Assembly (NCBI RefSeq): GCF_030269925.1
Contig: NC_085121.1
Location: forward strand, 7,085,501 to 7,149,500
Source: Bombyx mori
Lineage: Eukaryota > Arthropoda > Insecta > Lepidoptera > Bombycidae
Length of the DNA: 64,000 nucleotides
Direction: 5' to 3'
The notes under the pieces were generated by a model, which ran no database searches, was not told the origin of the DNA, and was given only the letters and a program-made list of their open reading frames with translations. Numbering within the stretch: position 1 is the first letter of the stretch; every line of letters starts with the position of its first letter. Shown piece by piece: positions 48,852 to 60,900 of this stretch. Position numbers and translations under genes: made by a program.

Positions 48852-51181
48852 TAGTTTGGAGTATGTATGTTCTGTATGCTAAGGCGAAAGCACACTATAA
48901 CTATCTTCTGAATTCAAATACTGCATGGTAAAAATTATTATCACGTAATTAATAATTTTACGAAATTCAGTACGCAGGTGAGTCCACGTCCACGCGAATA
49001 CGTACAACCGTTCTCCGTACTCTGTCACGAAGAGATTGTTATGTTGTTATTTTAAAGATGTAGATTCTTTTCAGAATATAATTGAGTCTTCGACTTGATG
49101 CTCGCTGATGGTATTAACGTTTTAATTTACGATCTCGCCAAACACAAAATAAAAAAAATTAATACTGTATTTGAATTTGGAACCTGTCATTCTTACCTAT
49201 TATTCATGTTAGGTTCTGGAGAATTTGTTGTATGTTATAAAAAAAATAAGATGTTTTCGTTTTAACTATGCTTATGGGATGAATAAAAGTATATAGGCTT
49301 TGGTAACCATGTAGCATAAAAGACATGATCTTTGTAGCGATGATGTGATTCACCCAGTTCTCAAAAATTCATTTACACCGCGCTTTCTATGGCCCTTTAA
49401 CTACAATTTTCCCCCCTTCCCTTCCTTATTATGAGTGCCAAAGACACATGGGTTAGGCCTGAGAATCGAACTCAGATCCAGTCGTAGAACAGTCAATTGA
49501 TCGACAAAGTTATTTATGAACCAAAAGCTGTCCTCGTTATGTTTATCTTAGACAAAATGAGAAGAACTTCCATGAACCACGTGCACTGTGCAATAAATGA
49601 AAATACATTCGTTTTTTTTAAAATTGAGTAGGTATTCATATATAACTATACTTTCAATGAAGTTTCACTTATTAACATGTTTATCTGGTCATTCTCAAAC
49701 CTCCAAAAACAGCAGTAAATAGCGATATGTGGCTCGATATAGGAGTATCACGGAATAAATGTTCAACTCTCGTTAATTGAGAAAGTTGTTAAATCTCATA
49801 AGAATTGATTATTATTATTCTCATGCTCACGAATGACTTCGACAATAGAGGTTACTCTACTTAAAAGCTACAGTGTTACATGATGTTATTAAATATCTTG
49901 TAACACTGTAGCTTTTACGTTAAGAAGTTTCTAATAGGAATCCAATCGTCCGGTCTATCACTCATAAAACGCATCTGGATAGGCAGTTACTTGTCCACAG
50001 CCAACGGGAACCCTTGGCATTTTTGACAGACTTTCGTCATTCATAAGAAATCAAACTAGTTAAAATGATCCTTTCATTCAATCAATCTAGCGTAATATCA
50101 CGTTGGAAAAGTTGAATTCAGTATTGCCTTAATTTTTCATCAAAGGGTTGATGAGTGTTCCATTTAATGTTATATCGGCACGCACAGAAAAAAAAAACAT
50201 AGTTTTATAATCAAAGTTTATTTCACAATTTCTGTAAAGCATAGATTTTAGATATCACTTTTTATTTATGCACACAAATCAATCCATACCGAAAACAGCA
50301 AATTCGCTGTTACGATTCTCTATACAAAAGTAATTATAACGTAGCGGTTAGTGTATTTGCATAGAAAAAAAATATATATTAAACATATTTACACCTAAAT
50401 ACTTTATTATTAGGTACATGAGTTTTAATATGAAAATGGTATAAAAATTACACTTTCATATATTGCATGTCTTATACATGTTACAGTAGTACAAATGCAT
50501 TTAGAATATACTAAATTTGAAAAATATAACAATAGTGTAAGCCACAATGTTTTATAAAAAACATTAACAGTATCCTAAAAGGTTTGCTATTATAAAAAAT
50601 GGAAAATATATCGCTCTAGGCACTGTTCGTTATTTAAATATTGATACGAGTTATACGACTAAGTTCGGAGTGTTTGCACATTGCAAAAATATACCTATAG
50701 AAAGACATGAATACTCTTACTTAAAGCATTTGAAGGCAAACACTGCAGAGTAATATGCTTTCGGAAAGAATACATACATATAAATAGCTTCCACCAGTCA
50801 AAAATCAAGAAATAACCAACTAGTGCAGCTAAATAAATATAAAAATACAATATACACATAATTATATGGCAAATATTTGGCTTATAATTACATAACATAA
50901 TATTCACGCCAATACCGGTTTTCGTTAAATATAAACATGAATACTTGTTGGTGTTTCATTAATTTTAATTCTTCATAATATGCCTTGTTACCGTTAATCT
51001 TAACTTGGTTTGTGAAACCTCGTGTCACGAAGAAAACATGATTAGTGTAGTAGATTAGTTCTCGATACGTGCATATGTTGACACTTAGGATAAAATGTAT
51101 AGTTCCGATTTAGATTTTATATTTCTTTAATTGTCTATCTCGCTCTTGTACACCAAGTTGAACAGGAGTCAACGTCAAATT
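48852..51181. other. No gene seen downstream of sick
   Basis: AT-rich. The part nearest sick may be its 3' UTR. A diverged Bm1-like scrap may lie at ~48970-49050. The hairpin at 49862-49917 is listed separately. Confidence 0.5.
49862..49917. repeat. 19-bp perfect stem-loop
   Basis: TAAAAGCTACAGTGTTACA (49862-49880) and TGTAACACTGTAGCTTTTA (49899-49917) are exact reverse complements with an 18-base loop. The size is close to a small pre-miRNA but no other evidence supports one. Confidence 0.9.
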
Positions 51182-51185
51182 ATAC

Positions 51186-51741
51186 AGGGTGTATTGGAAC
51201 CGTTCCCAAGAACGAAAGCTCGAAATGGCGCTTCTGATTTTTTATTAGTTGACAGTGACACATTGCCGCGAAAGATTTTTGGCGGGAACATGATGGAAAA
51301 GTGACGTTTCTTTAAAAGTAAACGTGTATTGATGTAGAAAATGGAAAACCACTTCGAAGAGTTTCTCGTTTTCCATGTAATGAGAAGAGCTTAATTATAT
51401 TTTAGTTAATAGAATTTCAAATTCTGACAATAACGGTTTTACAAGAAAATTCCACACTGAAAAAAAAAAGATAAAAAATTGTGCAATATGTTCACGGATT
51501 ATTAAACTGGTAAAAAAACAATTTAGGATTCGTGTAAAGTCTATTTAAAGATAAAAAAGTATATGACTGCTATATTTAGACCAATAAACATGATCGCATT
51601 CGTATCAATAAGAAATTAGAACCAAACCAACTGAAAAGTCGAAATCTTTTAATTTAGATGTACTGTCCTAAATTTATTTATTATCCAGTTTTGGGTTATA
51701 GGTGCTCTAAATGTTACAACTTTAGGAACGGTCCCGGGACA
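51186..51741. mobile_element. Putative MITE with imperfect TIRs
   Basis: Left end GGTGTATTGGAACCGTTCCC and right end, inverted, ATGTCCCGGGACCGTTCCTA share most bases. No coding capacity and no clear target duplication. It would lie in the presumed 3' UTR of sick. Confidence 0.45.
51673..51678 (-). promoter_or_regulatory. Possible poly(A) signal of sick
   Basis: First minus-strand AATAAA (TTTATT on +) past the sick stop codon, ~153 bases downstream. It lies inside a putative MITE, so a more distal signal (others near 50400 and 50262) may be used instead. Confidence 0.3.
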
Positions 51742-51830
51742 TATTTGGCTTTAAACGATTACATAGTTAGCAAATGCTCATATTGTCTTGTTCGTATCAT
51801 GAAATATTCTTATTTGTGAAGCATAGAATC

Positions 51831-51953
51831 TTATAACTCGTTTCCCATAGAGCTGTCGTGAGTGAGATTCGAGTCCATGCTGGCGTTGTCAGAGTCTTGG
51901 CTTTGGTTCCCGCTGTAGTTAGCCGCTTCTTGTAGCCGCATTAGCATGTTTAG
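51831..51953 (-). CDS. sick: sick terminal coding exon and stop
   Basis: Codes LNMLMRLQEAANYSGNQSQD then SDNASMDSNLTHDSSMGNEL and TAA. The MLMRLQEAANYS string is a signature of the NAV C-terminus. Acceptor ttactcacag. The 3' UTR must continue to lower coordinates; the nearest minus-strand AATAAA is at about 51673-51678. Confidence 0.96.
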   Translation of the reverse strand, partial: LNMLMRLQEAANYSGNQSQDSDNASMDSNLTHDSSMGNEL

Positions 51954-54900
51954 CTGTGAGTAAATTACAATTGAAAATAGGTTTTTTATCTACAATGATA
52001 AGACAACAATTTCAATGACAATATTTACCAATGGGTCTTGATTGTTGTTAGCTGTCGCATCTTGACTAGACTCTTCGCCACCGACATCGTCTACGGTGAT
52101 AGGTCGTAGTGTCTGCAATGAGTAAACGGGTTGTGTAGACAATGTATATTTTGACAAATTAAAATAGCTAGTGTTCGTCCTGTAGTCGAAATTCAACTAT
52201 AGCTCTGTTGGCTCAAGATTCATTTTATATATATCATTCTTCATCGTGTGCTTTACTGAATTTTATTGAACACAAAATCCTGACTATACCCTACATATTT
52301 CGTCTTTGCGGTTCATATATAGGCTTCGTAATCTGATATAAAAAAAATTTGAATAAATTCTTCTGTACATTCTCAGTACTAGAGAGGTGTACAAAGCAGT
52401 CATATGTTTCGGTTTGAACAGTATGATATCCCTGATAGAACTACAGACCTCCGTCTTTTCTCTATGTAATGTTCGTTCCAATTAAAGCAAATGCTTACAT
52501 GGGAATGGTTTGGTTCTCTCCAAGGATAAGATGCTTTTATGTGTTGCAAGGGATCGACCGCAGCGTGTCTCCTCCGACCGTACAACGCGACCCCTTCTCG
52601 GACTGCTTCCGAAGCGTACGGCACTATGCTGTAATTCCACACGTCCGCGAACCACGCCTGGAATACGATTTAAAATTATAAACAAAGATAGCGTATTAAA
52701 ATATTATATTATGCCTATCATTCTTAAATAATTCAGTAAAGAAATAATTTTCGCATCACCGTATATAATTAATATGAATAAAAGGGTATTGCCCACTATG
52801 CTAAAAAAAATCATAAATTATGTTTTTTTGATTGATTTGATTAATTAATTCGTAGTGTTTGCTTAGATTTTCGCGAGTCGTATGCATGGAATTGTTGTGT
52901 TGTGGTAATTGAGCTTGCACTGTATTTTTTGTATAAAATATTTATTGAACCTTATTATATGATAAATTAACGACTTAATAAAGAAAACTATAAAATTGAC
53001 GCGTTGCTCTTGACGGCTGGATTTGAAAGAGTTTTTGTGTTATGGCGGACGTCACTCCTTGACATTTTTAATTTCAGAAACTGAACAATAATATCTTGAT
53101 ACTTATTGTCATTAAATTACTCCCTATGTTACGAATACTTTACAATTTCATTGAGATTACTAACGACAGTCGACAGTGTGTAAATAAAACACGATATTAA
53201 TCTGTAAAGATTGTTTCAAATTCAAATATGTATACATAATGTTCTTTGTTCATATTAGTACATTGAATATTGGCCATACGGACCGCCTTTTAAAGAATTG
53301 TTACTGTCGATCATGAGCATCGCCCTTGCATATGTCGCACACAACCCACTAAGATTTTCATCGGATCTTCTCAGTGGGTCGCGATTCCAATCCGGTTATA
53401 GATTCAGTGAAGCACTGCTCTTGCTAGGGCTAGTGTTAGCAAGTCTTCTCAAATTGAGCCCCGTGAGCTCACTTACCAATCCGCGTGTAGTTGAAATAGC
53501 CCCATAGGCTATCAACAATTAGTTACCGAAACAATATATATTAATTAAGATATGTAAGATAGTAGATTTTTTTCAGTATTAATATCTACCTGACTAGCTT
53601 CCAAGTCCATGGGACAGGCTAGGAACAACCTGGGTCCCACTGTGACGTCACTTGAGGAGTGTGCTTCTAGGAATGCGTTCAACGTGGACCAAACTCCTGG
53701 CAGCCATTCTAACACCGTAGCCAAAGCTGGCTCCCTTCTGCCGAGTCGCAACTCCAGCGAGAATAGTTTCCGACGCAGGTACCTGTATTATTTAATTTTT
53801 ATGAAATTTTGTGTGTGCGTTGGAAACCAATTAACACGCAATTAATATGTGACAGAAACTTAAATGAGCAATAATAATCCAAAGTGTTTCAGAACACACT
53901 CTTAGAGACATGTTGCAATGGATATATGGATATATGGTTTAAGAAAACTATTAAAGAACATCTGTGCAATAAAGCTTACTATAAAGTTAATGATTATCTA
54001 GAAGATTGCACAAAGTGGGAATGAGTTACTCGCTCCGGGCATTTCAATATTGCAATAATTGTTACGTTATAATACTCTAATCTCTATTATCTAATCTCTA
54101 TATAATCTAATCTAATATTAATAAGGAATCTAATATTTAAAAAAAAAAGACATGCCCGCTGAGTTTCTTGCCAGTTCTTTTCAGGACGGAAGCTAGTTTT
54201 TGTGAATTGGCATGTACTTTTATTTATGTTGAATAATTTTTTTTTTATTTGATACCACTGGAGATATAACATATAACCCAAGGATAGTTGACGTCGGCGA
54301 CCGGTCGTAAAGTTCATGCCAAATCCGTATGCAACATGATAAGATTACACGCGCCGACCCTAATGTGCCTAATGTGGTATAAGACAAGAAGAAGAGTTGT
54401 TAATATCTTCCAACAATTCTTCTTCTTACCCGTATCTGACCTCAACCCGCCTTGGGTTATATCTCCAGTTAGTAAATCTAATGCAACATGCCATAGAGAG
54501 GGCATATTTCTGTTTCTTCTCTTGGTGTCTCCTTTACTTCATTCGTTTTTGATTTTTTTTTTTATTGCCCTTGTAGGCAGACGAGCATACGGCCCACCTG
54601 ATGGTGAGTGGTTACCGTCGCTCATGGACTTCAGCAATGCCAGGGGAAGAGCCAAGCCGCTGCCTACCGCTGATTGCATGATTTGAAATTTACAATGAAT
54701 TTTACAATATTATACTAAAATTTAGATTAAAAAACCAAACCACTACTACATTTATCTCCTTTTTTTTTGTATTTTCATATCAATGTCTAATATAACTAAT
54801 AGTAAAAATAATAATAACGAAAAAGAGGATATAGACAATCATTAAAAACAAAATTAACACAATTTTTATAACCAAACAAAAACAGCAGGTAATCGTTTGT

Positions 54901-57900
54901 TGTACTAATTACATATACTGTTACGTGTATTACGGAAACATTCATATTTGACGTGATAACATCATATGTCCGAAAGTTATTACCTAGCCAAAAATCCTTT
55001 GACCGGTTCCATATGATTTGCAGTGAGGAGCCACCTGAAGTTGTGGTGTAGTTGGAGATTAGTTGTATTACACGTCGCTTGAGACATTGTTCCTGCAGAA
55101 CGATAATAATTATATATAATGTACAAAACTATATTACGATTATAACTAATTATATAATATACATACTAAATAACTATTAATTAAATTATAAAATTAAACT
55201 ACAACATTTTGGCATTTGATGATTTTTATTTTATAAGAATCTACTAAAGGAGGATCTTTGTAAACTTTTCTTCCCTTAAGAAGGTAAAATGAGTTGTATG
55301 GAAGGTAAGCAAAATGATAAAATAAAGGTAAATGCTCTTTAAAGAAGTCTGCAATTTTCTTAATTGTGAAAATTTAATATATTTTTTATATAATTACGTC
55401 ATCATCCAAAGATGAAAGAGAGGAATACGATAAGACGAACTGAACGCAGCACCTTTGTAACATCGAACGAAATCGCGAGCTCAATTTAGTTATTTAAAAA
55501 TTTAAATAAGATTAACAACTATGGATACGGCACCTAATTGATGCGACGCGGCAAACGTACCTATAATGACGGGCATGTTCCTATTGTCGGGCGGCAACAG
55601 TCCGGCGAAAGCGTCTCCCAAAGCAGACGCATGTTGCAAGTTGTCGAGCACAACAACGGAAGGTAGCGGCGCTTCCTCGCCGGTCGCCGCTGCGGTGCAC
55701 TGTTCGGCGATGTTCGCTAGATACGCACGCAGCTCGTTACACGATTTCCGATCGACACTACGAAACAATAAGTCTCATTTTAAACAAAATATCATAGTTA
55801 GACACCATAAGCTGAACTTTAAAATCATGCGACTTGAGAAAACAGGTATCCGTTCATTGCATTACGATTTTAGAGAAATTGTATCTGTGTGGTGTATGTA
55901 GTACCGATCGAATTTACTAAATACGAACTTTTTAAAATCTTCCAGTGCCCTTAAGATTTAAACCTCATGCATCAAAGAGACAAATTCTTTTAAGTTCTGT
56001 TAACTATGAGGTAACCCTTTGACAACAGGTGGGCAACTTGTCTAAAAGACGAGAGTGAAATTAGTAAAGTTAGTAAATTTTGTGAAATTAGTAAATTTTG
56101 CTAGTGGCAGGATCTCTTATGAGTCCGCACGGGTAGGTACCACCACCCTTCCTATTTCTGCTGTACAGCAGTAATGTATTTCGATTTGAAGGGTGGGGCA
56201 GCCGTTTTAACTATACTGAGATCTTAGACCTCATATCTCCTAAGGTGGGTGACGGCATTTACGTTGTATATGTCTATGGGTAAGCACTTAACATTGGTTG
56301 GATTGTGAGCTCGTCCACCCATTTATCCAATAAAAATAAAATAAAAAACTAACAAAATAATAATACCATCCTTAAAACGGTAATGTACAAATGCTTCGCG
56401 ACAGAACCTGGCTATGTGGGCTCATTATACACTATACCATAGCACTGAGCCGCCAAAAATTCTACTTACTTGAAAGTCGCAACAGCTTCGGCAGGATTGC
56501 CTCGTCTCTGCGTTTTCTGGACGTAGAACTCAGCAAGTTTAGCGGCTAGATACGACTTGCCAGTGCCGCTCGGTCCGCAGAGAATAACTCGTCTGTGCTC
56601 CGACAATAGTGATACATATCTGTGCAAACGACAAATATCATTAATTTCGATTGCTTCGTAACATAGTTGTTTACTTATGTTTAGTTCGTAGAGCAGAAAT
56701 ACAATTTAGACGTTTTTTATGTAAAAATATTTATTTATGTATTTATTTATATATTCATTTATGTATTCATGTATTTATTTATATATTAATTTATGTATTC
56801 ATTTATTTATTTATTGTCATTTATTATTCATTCATTCATATATGTTTTATTTATTTATTTGGCACACAATACACATTATAAGCTAAAAAGATACAAAATA
56901 TAACAACAAGTAAAAAAATTGGCTTGCAACATAAGTCAAGTGCAATATAGTCACATAATAGACGACGAAAAACAATGAGAGATGTTAATTAAATTAAAAT
57001 AATCATTCAATCACTATTTTTATAAAATCTGATAATAACAATTAATATTTGTTTCTTTGTTAGTTATCTATGCGTTCAGTCATATTTTTTCCGATAGTAT
57101 TATTTTTTGTCGGCAACAGTTTTGTCAAAAGTTTAATTTTGTTCAGTTAGAAAAGAGTTGATTGGTGCCTCATTGACTATGCCTTCTAAAATACGATCAA
57201 CATACGACAATAGCGCACGTGTTTCAATTGGTTTCAACCGATGATTGTTTTCAATATAATTAGAGAAAATGACACTTCATTATATAAAATTCTATCAATG
57301 ATTAAAAGTTAAGATTTTACAAAGTATCTATCGAAAGGATGCATATGATACCTCATTTATACAATAGTTAGGTTTCTTTTACACATGGAAAGCAGTATAT
57401 AATATATACTGCTTTCCATGTGTAAAAGAAACCTAACTATTGTATAAATATGTACATATAATATATTAGTTATGTAGTAGCATTACTCACCTATATACAA
57501 TATTTTTTGGTATGAGACTGTCGAAAGCCAGACTCCCGACTCCTTGCAAGCATATATACAGCGTGTTTACAGTTCCCACTATGTATCCGCATGGCAACAA
57601 CTCTGGAAATCCGATTTCAGGACCCCGAGTCGCTTCTCCCAGGTGATAAGACGTAATAGAATCCGTGTTCAAACCGAGATTCGTTCCCAAATCTATCCTA
57701 GACAAGTAATCCTTAAACGATTTCCTAACTATATAATCTAAGTTCTGCCAAGTAGTCTTGCCCGAGATATATGTGTAGGCTATGACGTACTCATTGCAGT
57801 TTATTGTCGAGTCACTGTTGTAAACGTTTTTGTACGAACTACTGTGCGTCGATTTGTTGCTCTTAAGGCTATTCGTGTTCGATTTATTCATTTGAGGGTA

Positions 57901-60900
57901 GTCTTGGTTTTCGACGTCCGGACTATGGTTTTGGGACATTCTCGGCGAGTCGAAGCTCGGTTGTTTGTCGAAGTGGTTCCCGAAGCCGCTACCCATTTGT
58001 TTCGCGTAGAACCTGCATTCGGACTCTGTGAGCGTGTCCTGCACTTCCTCGAAGTATCTTTGGAATGTTTCCGGTTGACCTAAATAAACAGCTATCGCAA
58101 TCTTTTTCCCATCAGTCGTGTCACCTTGACTGTCTGCTACACCTACAATGTTACAATATTTTGTTTTATAGTTAATTGTTCAAATAAAAACCCAAAAAAC
58201 CCAATGAACTGTAAATAAGATGGCGCCTATTAAATTTAAAAATACTAAACTATTACTAATCAGGATAGATTAGATAATTCAGATTTTTATCTAGGCGCAA
58301 TGCTTTTAACGTATTTACTTATCTAAAAACTAATTAATTATTTAGTGAATTACGAGCTGCCTAAATATGCTACAAATCGCTTAACAGTGATTAACAAGAA
58401 TGAAAAACTAATCAATGACCAATTTTTTTTCTATAAACACTAAGTCTTAGCTTTAAAGCAGCTATTTTGGTAGTAGGTATGTCTTATAAGCTTACCAATA
58501 TCTGAGTAGCTTTCTCCGATGGCAAGTTCTCTACTCTTCGGTGGTGGTAGTACACTGTTAATATCATAGTCCCCACTCAATCTATCAGCTGGATTGAGTC
58601 CATTAGCGAACAAGTCGCTGGATCCATTCAAAGGACCCAATAGAGTCTCGCTGTTCTCATTTAGTTCGCAGACTGCCTTGTTCCCGTAAATTGGTTCTAT
58701 TGATGTAGGGGAGCCTTTCTTGTAGTCTAAAGCGGCTGTTGTGCTCATAAAGTCTAGATCGAGAGGCTGAGAGTGAATGTCTATCGAAGCCTGGGAACAA
58801 TAATTGGAATCGTAAGATAAGTTTAGTTTGCGTTATATTAAATAAATAATTTAATCATTCATAAAATGAGTAAGGCCTGATTACCTGGTGCATTGTACTT
58901 TGGTCAGCCAAACTAAATCTCCTCGGATCTTCAACGGCCGAACCACCAGTACCCAGGGAACTCTGGCTTCCAGCCAAAGACCGGGATGTGACTAGTCTTT
59001 GAAGTCGCTCGTTATTTTGTTTTAGATTTAACATTTCATTCTGAAATTAATTTAAGAATGTGGTGACAGTTTTACTAAAATTGTGATTATGTAACATATG
59101 AATGATATAATTATTATTATCTGCTAGTTATTTTTGATGGTATGTCACGTAACTTACCCTCATCTTTATGACAGTGTCTTTTAGACTCTCCAACTGATGT
59201 GCAGAACTTAAAGCCTCCAATCGTATATCAGTTAGCACCAAATCTTTCTCTCGCAACTGCCGTTTCAATTCGTCCACCAAAACTGATTCGTCTTTTTCTA
59301 AAATAACGAAAATGTAGTATTCTCTATAAACTCAATATTCAAATTAGGATTGGTTTTCTATTTATCTAGAAACCAAAATACTCCTTGTCTAAAGTAGATG
59401 CTCTTTAAGAACGGATTTTACGTAATCCTATCGAGAATGAATTTTTCTTTTGCCTATACATTACATTATTATAACAAGCATAAGCACAGCAAAAGTTACC
59501 AATAAAACCTTTTTTAACTCTTTGTCACCGAAAAATACAACTTGTTTCATTTTTTACGACTAACAAATTTAACACCGCGGAACTGCGAGGAATATCTCGT
59601 CAGTTTATAAAACTTTAAAGAACATCATTAGATTAATGCACTAACTGAGTGATGAATATAATGAGTGCAATTTCTCAAATAACGTCACTAATTTCATTCA
59701 TAACACAAGTCATTAATTTCACCAAGTTAAATCCTGTTGAATAAACCCGATCAAATAGCATGGCTTTTATCTTGTCTATTAAAATTTACAAGTATACGAA
59801 TTGTCAGGCCTATTGTTCGAAGCGTACCTAAATTGCGATGCGGACTATGCGTATGGCGTGTCATCACGGTGATTACATGAGAATCGATGTAGACAATGAA
59901 TACCAAAGTGAAATTGTACAAAGAAAAATACCGTACAAGTGAAGGGCCACTTAGGCGATTAATGACCGGAAAATAGTTTGCGATTGTCTGTGGCGAATTG
60001 ATACAACATAACTCCCGTTTTGTTTTGTTTTGTGTTGTTTTCTCGGACAATTAGTTCTCAATATGTGTATACTTTTAGAGTGTGATTAAAATCTGTGCGC
60101 GTTCCATAGGTAATCCTTAATGCGACAAGTTTAATATTATTTTATGAGGCCCCCAGATTTACGTAATCGTTTCAATACAATTAAGAATAATAATTAGGTA
60201 CGTTTCTGCTTAATTCTATTTAATTTTTAATTAAGCAAATGTACGTAATTTTAAACTCAATATGGCTTACGGATTCTAATCTCTCATTAGCACATTAAGT
60301 GCTATTTCTGACGTGTTCGTTTGAATCGTTTATAATACGGAAAGATAAAAATATTCAGTACTTTTTAGTATTCATTAAAGTAGGAGAATAAGACGCATAT
60401 AAATCAATCCACAATACATTATACCAGCGGTTCTACAACCATCGTATCGCAACATATTGGTGAGTTCCAAGTTCCCGTCGAGTGTATGGCGAGATTTATA
60501 AACACGAAATTAGTATCTAAGATAATCCGGAGGTACATATACGAGGGCTTTCTAAGTGTTAATTGAACTACTACTTGTTCATTGTGTAAAATTGTTGAGA
60601 ATTTTCAAAGATTATGTAGTACATCGCTGACTGAAACAGGTTGAGAGCCGTCGTATTTGACTGTATGTTGATGTGCTCTACGATGATATAGGTACATTTT
60701 GTGCCGTATGCTATTATAAATAAATATTAGAGATTTCTACCTCATGTATATGTGGCGGTATTCACGTAGCGGTGTCTCTAGGTCCCGGGAACCATATAGC
60801 CAGATTTTCTAAAAAATCCCCTAACCAACTAGAGCAATAAAATCATTTTTCCATTTCATTTCATTTCCTTTAAACCCTTTTTCTTACCTTTGGTCTGTTC

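Noticed and set aside
48500..48931. 143-codon ORF
   Set aside because: It lies almost wholly within a Bm1 SINE; Bm1 is non-coding.
54288..54686. 132-codon + strand ORF
   Set aside because: Runs through a sick intron and the reversed LINE 3' UTR; no protein family signal.
56651..56881. Hydrophobic 76-codon ORF (many I/Y/L)
   Set aside because: Product of the TTTA/TGTA microsatellite, not a membrane protein.
57361..57449. pre-miRNA in the 95-bp palindrome
   Set aside because: With a 1-base loop and no mismatches it is unlike animal pre-miRNAs; kept only as a palindrome.
58440..58748. Alternative start of sick at an internal Met
   Set aside because: The frame continues upstream through a good acceptor to exons with conserved NAV motifs; an alternative promoter would need transcript evidence.
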